NCBI GenBank assembly: GCA_000231825.2
Contig: AFXF02001488.1
Location: forward strand, 1-64,000
Direction of reading: 5' to 3'
Length of the DNA stretch: 64,000 nt
Origin: Tetrahymena elliotti 4EA
Lineage: Eukaryota; Ciliophora; Oligohymenophorea; Hymenostomatida; Tetrahymenidae
Shown here: in pieces, positions 11,464 to 22,645 of the stretch
Layout: every line of letters starts with the position of its first letter
Numbering within the stretch: position 1 is the stretch's first letter
Made by a program: the position numbers and the translations under genes
Notes under the pieces: model-generated
Databases searched by the model: none
Seen by the model: only the letters and a program-made list of their open reading frames with translations
What the model was told of the DNA's origin: nothing

Positions 11464-14252
11464 TCAATGGCTTACTTATTACTTTTTGTATGGGTTTTCA
11501 TTTAAGTCATATAAAGGAGGGCTTAAAATAATAACTTCTCTTTTTATTTATTTGTTTGCTTGATTTTAGATAAAGTTCTATTGAATTTTCCAATTTTGTT
11601 AAAATTATTAAAGAGCACTATTAATCTATTTGAGATATGCCATGTGTTAATCTGAGAAACAACCATCTTACTTAAATTCTATGTCATGATGATTCAAGCT
11701 ATTTTGTTATGAATCGTTTGAACATATGCTTTGTTTTCTAGATAAAAGCTCCATATTTATACATGACTCACTAATCTAATGTTAATTAATAAAAGAAGCT
11801 ATTTTTATTTATTTTTCATAATATTTATTCTTTGAAAAAATTAGAAATCTTTTTAAAAAAAATTGTTTACCTTTCTATTCTGTGTCTAAATAGATAGGGT
11901 ATCAACATTTGAGAGATAGTCTTCATTTTAGCAACATCCATTATTTCCAAACACAATGTTAGCATTAATTTGTTAAGCATTTTCGATAATATTATCATTC
12001 TATTAGAAATTTTAATTTTAAGAGAAATCTTAACAGTTACTGCTGTTAGTGTTAGGGTTTTCTTCGAATTCCAACAATTAAAATGCTAAGTTTCTTGTGG
12101 AATCAAGAAGGTTCATTGTCCATGGAAGTCTTCTAAGTCCTTCTATCTTCTTAATATTTAAACAAATTTTAATTATGGTTTAAATATGATAATTAAATTT
12201 TTACCTCAAATTTATTATCTTCTAGCATAGGAAGTATGTAATAAGCAAGTTGGTCAACCTTTTTAGAGTTATCATCAAAAGCGAGTCTATCAAAATAATC
12301 TATTATAGACAATATTATATTAATATAATTCAAAAAATAAATAAAACTTACTCAAGAAATTTCTATAATCTTAAACAAATTTTGTAGAAGAAAAGACTTT
12401 TTTTAAGAATGCTGCATTCATGGTCTTGATAGAAGAATTACGTCTAATTTAAAATGTTAAAAAACCAATTAAAAAATTTTTTATTTTTTACTCATATAAA
12501 ATTTGAAAAATATTTTTTTCTTTATGAAAAATAATTTGTGTATTTGATCTTTTTTTTAATTAAATTGAAAAATAAATTAATATTTGCAATTTTAATTTTA
12601 TTCATATAATTTATTTCTAGATTTGAATTATTTCAAATACTGAACCTATTTTTCTAGATTTGATTTTATGTTTGAAGTTACAAATATTTTTATTTTTTAT
12701 TTATCAAATAAAACTCTTTCTGAAATTAGTTTATTTACCTAAATGGAAGGACAAATTGAGAGTCATTGACATGTTGAGAGAAGTAGTGCTTCATGCATAT
12801 CTCGTTGGCTTCTTTAAGATTCATCTTAGAATTACAATTAGTTTTTAGTTAAGCAAAAAGATATCTGAATGCCTTTCTCATACAGAATTTAGTTTTTTCT
12901 TCCTTTGTCTTTTTAAGATGCTTGAATTTTTTAACAAGTTAGTCAAAGATTATCACAAATGCTGCTTTATTATCAGAGAAATGTTCATCTTATTGAATAA
13001 ATTTTCTCTTAGCTGCAAGTTATTCAGGATTTTTATCAAGATTATCTACAATAAAATAAATTATTTCTTTTATTTTGTTGAAATCTTTTGATTTAGCTTC
13101 ACTCATGGTAGATGTTTCGATTCTGGGATTATCTTCATCATCTTCCAAACAAAATTCATTGATGTCTACATACTAGTTTTAACAATTAAAGAGGCTATTA
13201 CTCATACTATTACCTAAAGAAGACATGTTTCTCAAATTCTTTGTATTTGCATTGCTATCATATACACTACCTCCTCCATTTACAATGTTCACGTTTTTGC
13301 ATGGCGTTAAAACATCAGAACTAGAAAAGGTACCTCCTTAAGTAATATTAGAAGACTATTATCTAAAAAGCTGGGTCTATGGGTACTTAGTATCTAGTTT
13401 CCCAGCTCTTTTGCGATTTACAGGAGTTGGATCAGCATCATTTGAATTGCAAAATTAGGCAAATTTATTTTAATCCTAATTGGAAACTGGAGACAAATTT
13501 TCTTCATCTTCATAACGCTAATTAGAAGTAGTAGAGCTACCGCAATTAGTAGAGTTTCTTTATTAAGATTATTGCTATAATTTCTTAAGTTGCTGTTCTA
13601 AACCCATTAATCCTCTAAGTAATTGTTAGCGTGTTACTTGATTACCATCTTCTTATTACTATTATCCATCATTATTACAATTAGAGGTCTAGTAAGCATA
13701 ATCTTTGCTTTCTGAGTCAAAGGAGATATTGTTGAAAATCTTGCTAGAATCACTCTACTCAACTGAGAGACCTTTTTAATCACTAAGAACAAAATTATTT
13801 GTATTATTTTGTTTTTTTGAAAAGTAATTAGAGGCTTGTTCTACTTAATTAAATATTTAAGATTCATTGATGTCTTTTGTCTTTCCTTGTTATTATTAGA
13901 TGGTTTAACCTAATTAAGAAGAGGTATTTGTTTCTGTGCTGCTTTAAGAGCTAGAAGAGTTTAAATTAGATAATGTATGTTGTTGTAGATGATTTAGGAT
14001 CAAATCATTTTAGAAAGAAGACATTGAGTTTGAGAGAAGAAAGAGATTGAAAGAATTAAGATAGTTTTCAGTAGAAGCTTAAAATTAAGACTAGTTATTC
14101 TACTAAGTGGTGGCATCATAAGCTAATTTAAGCTATTAGAATATAGGCAAAGTTAGATTTTAAGTGATAGAATCTCCTAGCTGTTATTGTGATTGCAAAA
14201 GGCCAGTCTAAGCTTTTTAAGGTTAAGAATTTTCACAAGTAGAAGTTTTCAT
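11464..14252 (-). CDS. Conserved ciliate protein with N/Q/S-rich head, unknown function (781 aa)
   Basis: Five exons, read from high to low coordinate: 14252-12739, 12443-12352, 12299-12205, 12149-11871 and 11829-11464, with GT-AG introns. Coding length is 2346 nt and the stop is TGA at 11464-11466. Residues 1 to about 380 are low-complexity N, S, Q and T. From about 380 to 640 the sequence is ordered and mostly helical, with a segment holding KHYFSQHVNDSQF, LPFRRNSSIKTMN and AFLKKVFS, followed by aromatic/leucine helices to LPWTMNLLDS. I associate this RRNSS-KTMN type of segment with hypothetical ciliate proteins of unknown role. No membrane segment or enzyme motif is visible. The 41-bp fourth intron (11830-11870) and the exact end are the least certain parts. 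A glutamine-rich head suggests a regulatory or condensate-forming protein, but that is only inference. Confidence 0.75.
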
Positions 14253-15442
14253 TTGTTTTGCTATTTGTTTTTGACTCAGTTTTATTAAGAATTTTTATGT
14301 TTATTTGTAATTTATTAATCTAAATTAGCTCTAAATTTATTTATATATGCTGTATGATAAATAAATTAATGATTTTTGTGATTTTTCTTTACTTTCTTTA
14401 TGTCTCTAAATTAAAAAAGCATAAATGAAGTTGAATCCAGTCAGTTTATATTGGTAAAAAACAATGAATTTTTAGCGCAACAATAATCTCTATATTATTT
14501 ATTCAATAGTATATGTGTTGTAAATTTAATTCTCTATGGAGACATCACTATTATTCTCTCTAAAAGACACCACATAAATCATAATTTTAAAATTAATTAT
14601 TTCATTAAATCTAACTTATTGCTTTTATTTAACCTTCTTCTTGTTTTAGTCAAGTGCATTTTTAATTTTTTAATTTAACTTTAATTTTATTTTTCATCAA
14701 CTAATTTATTGTTTGCGTGCACAAACTTTTTCTATTCACCTTTTCATTATTCTAAAATTTGTATGATATGTATTTTTTATTTTCCATATCAATAAACTCT
14801 GATTACATTTTGACCATTATCAACATTTTCCTCATTTTGCAAAAAACAAATAAAAATTAAATAGAAGATATTATTTCATTTCCATAAATACTTATTTCAA
14901 TTTTCAACATAAAATTTAATGAGCAAATAGAAATTAAGATGTTTTTTGTGAAAAGTTGTGATATAAGAAATCATTTATAATTTGCTAGAGAATATGTCAA
15001 TTTTTTCTGAAAATAAAATTTAATTGTTTGCCAAAATAAATAGAAAATAATTAAAAAATAATCTTCGAAATAAAAATTGACACCTAAATAAAAAAGCACA
15101 AACAAATTAATTTAGAATTAGGCAGAAAGAAGTTATTTCAAATCAAATTTATTAATTTTTAAGGCAATTAAATAATTTTATTTTTATTAAAAAATTAACA
15201 CAATTATTAATCATTTAATTACAAGATAAAAATCTATATATGGACATAAATCAGTAAATAATAACAAGCGCAAAATACCATTTTTTTTAGAAAAATAGTT
15301 TAAAGTGAGCCATATTATTATTTAAATAGAATTGTTTATAGTAATCAGCAATTTTTAATTTTTATAATATATGTATAAGTATTTTCTATTAATTATAATT
15401 AAATTAAACATGCATAAAGGAGACATCCCTCTAATAATCAAA
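14253..15442. other. Intergenic spacer, nothing recognised
   Basis: About 1.2 kb of A/T-rich sequence between two minus-strand genes. It contains the 5' flank of the 14252 gene and the 3' flank of the 15443 gene. No frame shows coding bias in code 6, and no RNA-like GC-rich block is present. Confidence 0.65.
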
Positions 15443-18170
15443 TCAAACACTTTGATCTTCAAAAGTTATTCCAAGTCTTTTAAAGGTTTTCTTTAAATAG
15501 TTTTTAACCTATCTGATATCCTTTCCATTTTTGAAATCTAGTGTGCTCATAATATTATTAGGAAGAATTTCCTTTATAATATCATCATAATCATTCTTTA
15601 TTTGATCCATTTACCTCAAAAACTATATTTATTAATTTTGTTAGTAAATTAAATTAGTAGTGATTAAGAAAAAAAAGAGAGAAGAGTACTGGTTTTCTCC
15701 AAAAATTAAAAAATTTGTTGATTTATTTTGTTTCAAATTAAAAAAAAACTCCCCTGGTTAAATCGATTAAATAAGAAATAAAAGAATAAATTTTACTTCT
15801 TTTTGAATGGTGTTTGTTTCTCCAATAATATTATTCTGAGAATTATATAGCTATTGAAGCCCATGTTCATGTTATTTTAACAAATTACCTAACTTCTTGT
15901 ATTATTCTAAATCTGCATCACCTAATATATTTTCCAAATCTTCTTCTAAATGACTCTTTTATTACTTCTTTTTGGTGATCTCTAACTCAATCTCTCTTAC
16001 GACCTCATTTTTACTACAAAAATATTTTCAAAATAATGTCATTTTCAATTATATTTTATAAAAAAGTAAATTAACATAAAATGTAAAAAAAATTTTACTG
16101 TTCCTCTTCATCCTTTAGCTTTTGACAATTTTCTAGCATTCTCAACAATTCCTTTCTCCTTTCTTTTTCATTTTCTATGGCTCTATTAAATTAACAAAAT
16201 TAATCAGAAACAAATACACAGAAAAAATTTAATTTTTTATTTCAAAAGTTTTAGAAAAAGTTTTAGAGAAGTCTTTATACCTTAAAATGTTAGCAAAAGT
16301 ATCAATAGTATCACTAGTTTTTTTTAATCCTTATCTAATGGCTTAGTCTTCTTCAATTAATGGCTTTAAAAAGACAATATTATCTTTGAATTTTTTGAGT
16401 ATATCTTTAATATCTAAATTATCTATTCCCGTCAAATTAGAATAAGCTAAAAAGTATTCAATGGCAGCATTCATTCCTATTCTTTTTGCTAAATTATCAC
16501 CAAAATCAGCAAAATATTTAGCTTCGTCACTTGATTTTTTAACAAATTCTGAAAACATTGCTTCTGACTATAAATGATAATGATAAAATTAATTTTTAAT
16601 ATATATTATTAGATCAATATTCATTATTATTGATAGTTAGCTTGTTAAATAATCAAAAAATACGAAATGATTTTACCTCTCTTGAGCAAGTATCAAGATC
16701 TTTAATTAATTCATCTTCAACACTTTCTAAATCTACCATAGCTTCTTTGATCTTAGCTAGCTATAATTTAAGGATAACTAATTAAAAATTATAAATAAAT
16801 TAATCTAGTTACATTTTCTAATTAATCAACAAAATCAATGTAATAATTTATTTTTGTTGAGGAATCATCAATATCTTCTATTCCAAATACTCCATTCAAA
16901 TCTCCCAATCTTTCTGATCTTTTTTATTAATATTTGTATAAGTATTCAAAAAAAAATAAATATTTACCTCAATGCTTTGAGTTCACTTAATAGTTTAATA
17001 ATAGCATAAATAACTTAAATTTTTTCATCTTTAATTTTATTTCTTTATACTAAAAGCTGCTTTAATAAATTGTGTTAGTTTTATTTGTGCTAAAATAGAG
17101 GTTCAGCTCTCTTAACATGATCTTCTGATTTTTGAAGCAAAAGATCTCTTATATTGTCTTCAATAGTATCTAACTTTTTACAAACTTCCTGAATTTCAAT
17201 ATTGCTTTTTTCCAACTAAATAATAAAATGAAAAAAATGAATATTTTTAAATTCGTTAAAATAATTAAATAGAATGTTAACTAAAAATTTGGTATTGTAA
17301 TCAATACAAAATATGATTTAGATTATTTGTTTGAAATTGAATTTTTTCTCATTTAAAAATTTTGGGATGTTAAATAAATAAACAATTAATAAATCAATAC
17401 CTCTGAATCAAAAAACCTTAGCTTAGTTAAAAGAGAATCTATTTCGTTTTCAAAGGATTTATTAGTATTCCAAAAATCTGAGCTTCTGGATAATTCTAAC
17501 TTTTTACGATCCTAAGCTTCAGGATTGATATCATTAGCAATATTTTAGATGATCCTTTGCATTTTAGGAGCAGTGTTTGTATTATTTAAAAGATTTTGCA
17601 AATACTAATTATCAGTTTCAGTGTTTAAATTAATTAATTCTGAATGAAGTTAAGGAACATTCATTCTCTTCATCAATTCTTTTTTTTCATCAAACTCTAA
17701 TAACATTCTCTTTCTTTTCACTTATATTAAAGACTTTCTTCTATTCATTAAGATAATCATACTATTCACTTTTTAAAAACAAATTAGAATCAAAACGCTT
17801 GAAATAACAAAACTAAATTTTTACTATTGTTATCTAATTCATCATTTATTTATTCAAGATTCATACTATTTAAATCTAAAAAATTTGAATTAAGCTAAGA
17901 AAATTGATCAACATCAAACTTAGCACGATTAGGAGATAAAGGTGGGCCATATCTTTAATAATTTTCTTTATCACTCTCTACCATCATTTTAGGAGGCTTG
18001 AGAGTCCCACTTGATTAACTTGCTTAAGCAGGATTGAGTTTAACATTACCACCTCTAAGATTAACTAAACTTTTTGGGGGTGTTTTTTGTACATTAGTGT
18101 TATGATTTATATTACTGCTATCATAGTAATCATTTACACCAAAAGAACTTCTTGAATTATTGTTTCTCAT
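15443..18170 (-). CDS. Multi-exon coiled-coil protein, unknown function (639 aa)
   Basis: Nine exons from high to low: 18170-17825, 17768-17401, 17215-16968, 16918-16813, 16760-16677, 16567-16281, 16182-16099, 16013-15797 and 15622-15443. They sum to 1920 nt with a TGA stop, and every junction keeps frame. Residues 1-115 are S/N/P-rich. The rest is predominantly alpha-helical and charged, with helical segments such as LEKSNIEIQEVCKKLD, MVDLESVEDELIKDLD and FVKKSSDEAKYFADFGDNLA. The helix spacing loosely resembles BAR- or sorting-nexin-type three-helix proteins, but no PX domain or diagnostic motif is present, so that is not a call. No signal peptide or membrane helix is seen. Exons 5 and 7 are both 84 nt, but their sequences are unrelated. 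A structural or trafficking role is possible but unproven. Confidence 0.82.
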
Positions 18171-18863
18171 AATGGCTTGCTTATTTATGCTTGATTTTAA
18201 TATGCTATCAGTTATAGTAACCTTTATAAATTATATTATTATTTGTTATCAGAATTATCTAATATTTTAGTAATATAAATTTCTTTTATTTTATAAATAT
18301 TGATTTTTGTTTAATTTTTATTTATCTTTCAATTTATCTATCTATCTTTTTGGTAAATTAAGTTAAGTAAATTCAAATTAAAAATCATTTATTTTTTATA
18401 ATTTTAAATAATTCATTCAACATAAAAAATTTATTTATTAACGAATATTTTTTCAAAAATAAAAGAAATTTGCTGTTAATTCGTTTGGTACATTTAATTT
18501 TATACATCAGCAGATATTAATGAAATTTTTATTAAATATTTTCAAGAAAAAAATATTTTTACAAATCTAATTGATTAAATTATCAATTAAATTTTAAATG
18601 TTTTTAATAAAAAAATTTTAATTCTGAAAAAGAAAGATGAATGTATTTTATTCTTTAATTTAATTCTTTCTTAAAAAAAATGTAATCAAAAAAAAAAAAT
18701 GGGTGAAAATAATTTTTTTGGTTGTAAAACTCTAAATTTTTAAGGAAATAATATTTTCTTTTCAAGTAAAATATTAATACTTTTAATGTTAAAAGATATT
18801 AATTAAACTAAATAAGTTAAATTTATGTTAATTTTTGATATTATATAAAACAATAAGAATTTT
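18171..18863. other. Intergenic spacer, nothing recognised
   Basis: About 690 bp of A/T-rich DNA between the coiled-coil gene (5' side) and the acyl-CoA oxidase gene (3' side), both on the minus strand. A code-6 frame in phase with the start at 18170 extends a few codons upstream, so a short upstream exon of that gene cannot be excluded. Otherwise nothing is seen. Confidence 0.6.
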
Positions 18864-21219
18864 TCAAAGTCTTGGTTATTCTATTAATTTAGATCTTGAT
18901 TGAACTACAGCATTGCTAATTATTCTTTTTTCGTCTTCAGAGTTATTAGAGTTCTTATTTTGAACCCAGTCATTAAGTGTTTCATATGCCTATCCTGAAA
19001 AGACTCCGATAGCTGATTTTATAGAATTATCTGAGAGTGAGAAAGCATCTACCAATCCAATAGCATTAGCTCTTAGTTTTAGTAAGTGTTTATTATAAAC
19101 TAAATTAATTAATTTGTGTTATTTAACAGAGATATACTCATACTAGAAGTAATCAGAAATAGTGCTTATTATTCTTCCTAAAGCATAAATGGTTCCCATA
19201 GATTTGAATGATTCAATAATATCAAATTATCCTTAGTTAATTTTGGTAATTCTTTTCTTGAATGATCTTAATAAAATTGTGTCAGTAAATGCATCTGATA
19301 GTTCAGCTGTCAAATTTTCAGTTGACTCAAGACTAGTTTAGTTACTTTTATTGGCTATTTATTACTATGCAATCTTTTTCTCAAGGGTTAATGCTAAGAA
19401 TTAAGCTCTTTATTCTAAGATAAAAAGCAAGTTTGTAAGATCTTCAAATTCATGCTCACTAGATAAATTGCACTTTGGTTAAACTCTTTAATGGTTTAAG
19501 AATTTAGTATATGCAGATTCATCATTTTTGTCTTTCAATTTCTTTTAAAGGAACCTAATGTATAAAAATATACATATTTAATTAAATTAATTTAATCTTT
19601 AAAGATATTACTTGGCTGTGTATTCTTATAAGCTTACAGAATCAGCTTCATAAAGAGGGAAGGAAGATACCTTTGATAAAATAGAGTTGAATCCTGAGTA
19701 TTAAGATAATCCTACATTTCCACATGCTTATCTTAAATTTTCAATACCTGTGTATGCCAATCTAGAAGTGAGAGCTTTTAATCCATTTGAAATAGCTTTA
19801 ACTTCACTAGAAAGAGAGAAATCTCCTCTTTGGCATAATTCAGTATTTTTTTAACATAGGTTTTTCATTTCAAACCAAGTCAGAAGAATTAGATAAGATT
19901 AGGAAAGCTAAGGAAGTACTTTCTACTAAATAACCTAATAGTCTAAATTTTTAATGTACTTTGTTCCAAATTAATCGCTGTAATATCTGTCTTAAACTAA
20001 ACTAAATCTAACTGCAATTGTAGAAGCCTAAGCTAATAGAAGTCCTAATTCTAAAACATGTCCTATTCTTTTCTAAATCATGTTAGATAACAAAATCTTT
20101 TTATTTTCTTTATAAAAATGATTAGTTATTTATTTTAAAAAAAGGAACAAATAAATTAATTACCTGATAATTATATCTATCCTTTTTTATTCATTGTAAT
20201 ATATCTTGAAAGTAAACTTTCTTTTGAAACTCTCAATTATTTAAATCTAACAAATCCATTATCATTTTAAGCTCCTGTGTGCTTTGTTTCAACATCTCCT
20301 ACTTCAATACCTATTATTAATTAATTATTTATTTAAACATGACAAATAAACCAAATATTGATAAAAAATAAAAAATTTTTAAATTAAAAAATTTATATGA
20401 ACATTTTAAAAATAATTAGTAAAATATTCATTATAGTTATTTGTATATATTTACCTGGTAGAAGTTATGATTATTATGAGTTATTTCTAATAGGAATAAG
20501 GAAAGCAGCAACACCTTATCTTTCTTTATTAATGAATAATTATGAAAATACTATAGCATGTGTGGCTAATTTTCCATAATCACCAATCCACCACTTGGTA
20601 GCTCCAAGATGGGGTGTGTTGATGATGAATTCATCAGTTTTTTCATCATAATGAGCTTCTGTTTGGACACTGTTTAAGTCAGATCCATGAGCAAGTTCAG
20701 CAGAACAATAGCAAATTTATATTTAGAATGTTTCAGCTTTAGGCAAAATTGTAACTAATTATTCATCGCTGGCTAGGAGTTTCAAATAAGGAATGCATAC
20801 ACTGCTATGAACACTAGTTGAAACAGGTAAATCAACCATGCAATTTATGTAATTCTCAATCCAAATATTTTTTTCAGTTTTAAGCTACGAGAATTGATAT
20901 TTAGATTAAATTTTAAAATTTAATTAATAAGAAAAAAAATTACAATTTTGCTAATACGTGCATTTCTTTGTGCAATCAGACTATGAACTCTTTCAGCAGA
21001 TGCTCCAATATCTTCAGGTTTAAATTTTAAGAGAGGGTCTTCCTCAAAAATTTTTTATATCAGCAAAAATTAGTCCAAGGAATCAGTATTAGAGTGAAGA
21101 AAGCTAGCTAAATCAAATATATTGATAGAGCATCTCTTACGCTCTTCTTCCAGATTTGGATTCATTTTTGAGTTTTCGAATGATTTTCTTATTTGCTTTT
21201 AGGCGAGAACGAGTTCCAT
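18864..21219 (-). CDS. Peroxisomal acyl-CoA oxidase (679 aa)
   Basis: Five exons from high to low: 21219-20944, 20884-20455, 20310-20164, 20107-19612 and 19554-18864, 2040 nt with a TGA stop. This is the acyl-CoA oxidase family: FAD-dependent oxidation of acyl-CoA to 2-enoyl-CoA with H2O2 release, the first step of peroxisomal beta-oxidation. Landmarks are the N-terminal helical segment (MNPNLEEERKRCS), the FAD/substrate stretch CSAELAHGSD...TKWWIGDYGKLATHAIV, the second beta-domain (AFLIPI...GIEVGDVETKHTGAQNDNGFVRF), the helical domain (CGNVGLSQYSG, PLYEADSVSLQEYTAKFL) and the C-terminal domain (KLRANAIGLVDAFSLSDNSIKSAIG). Length is normal for the family. It ends -PRL, a plausible PTS1 peroxisome signal. 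The Glu in YEADS aligns with the catalytic Glu region. The usual GGHG motif is altered to GNVG, so substrate or activity may differ. Confidence 0.95.
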
Positions 21220-22645
21220 TATGCTTGAAAAGAATTAAATGAAAAAAGAGAATGTTTTGCTATTTATTAATTAATTAATTTTTTTTTTTATAAATGTTTA
21301 ATTGAACCTTGATTGACTGATAAATAAATTATTTATAAAAGATAGTTCTGATCAAATATGTCTTTAAATGATATCACCTGCTAAAGTTAATAATATACAT
21401 TAATATTATGAATAACAGAGCAAATGATACTTGTTAACTATGTTTATTTATATAAATAGGCAAAAGGATGACCAAATATCTTTTTAGCCCTGAAAAAAGA
21501 ATATTAGAAGAATTCAAAAACATATGTATTGATGCAAAATAATATATTTAAAATATCTATTTACCTCTACTTTTCTAGTATTGTTGAAATTGCGTATTAT
21601 ATTTTCCTATTATATTTATAGAAGTATTCTAACACATTATTTGCTTAATAATACATTGCTTCGTGTATTAAAACAAAAAAAATTAAAATTAAATGTCAAG
21701 AATTTAATTATTTGCATATTATTTTCATAACATACTTCAGATAAGTGTAATTTGATTAAAAGCTTACATCCTTTAAAATTGCAGATATGATAATCGCCAT
21801 AATTAAGTTTATAAAAAAAACTATCAGCATCATAAAAAATAAAAATCAATTATTATTTGTGAAAAAAATTCAAGTTAAGTAAAATACGAATAATTATCAA
21901 TTAATGATTCACAATATTTTTTCCAAAAATTTTTTGATTTTCATTCTTCTTAAGTAATCAGGCTAAAAATTTTCATGAAACACTTACAATTTAGAAATAT
22001 GTTAAATATAAGATTATATTATGATAAAATTGCAAATACATAAATTATTAATAAATAAACAGAAAAATGTAAATCATTTATTTTTTTACAAAAATAATGA
22101 ATTTATTAATTTATTTTTTACAAATATAATGAATTTATTCATATTTTTTAACAAAATGAATAATTAGATTAATTTTAATTTATAAACATAATTTAAAATT
22201 TCAGATATAAAATTCTTATTCAAAAATAAAAATCAATTTTAATAGCTAACTAAAATCAATATCTTTTGTTAAAAAATTTAACAAGTTTCCAGTTCTGTAT
22301 GTAGAATTTTTTTTATTTTTATGTATATTCTTCAAATGTTTATTATCACTAAAATCATTGAAAATAACAATGCAAATGATGGTAATAATTAATTATCAAT
22401 AAATAATAAAAAACATTGTTTAAGTTAATAACATAACGAATCATAAGATTTAATCTAAATTTGATGTAGATTTAACTTGATATTATTAGTAAAGATATTA
22501 ATTATGGTTTGGTCCAAATAATTAATAATAATTGAAAATAAAAATATTTTATCAAAAATGTATTTGATTTTTATTAATTTTAAATTTTTAAATTATTAGC
22601 TACAAATTTAGATGGAAGAGGTATCGTAAATTGATAATAAACAAA
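21220..22645. other. Intergenic spacer
   Basis: About 1.4 kb of A/T-rich DNA between the start of the acyl-CoA oxidase and the 3' end of the membrane-protein gene. Apart from a 33-bp tandem duplication at 22077-22142, no feature is recognised. Confidence 0.6.
22077..22142 (+). repeat. Tandem 33-bp duplication
   Basis: Copy 1 (22077-22109) and copy 2 (22110-22142) share the pattern 'tttattttttnacaaanataatgaatttatt' with few differences. A partial third copy (attttttaacaaaatgaat) follows to about 22162. It is non-coding. Confidence 0.6.

Noticed and set aside
15443..18170. Sorting nexin/BAR-domain identity for the nine-exon coiled-coil protein
   Set aside because: Only the helix spacing is suggestive. 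No PX domain or diagnostic residues are visible.
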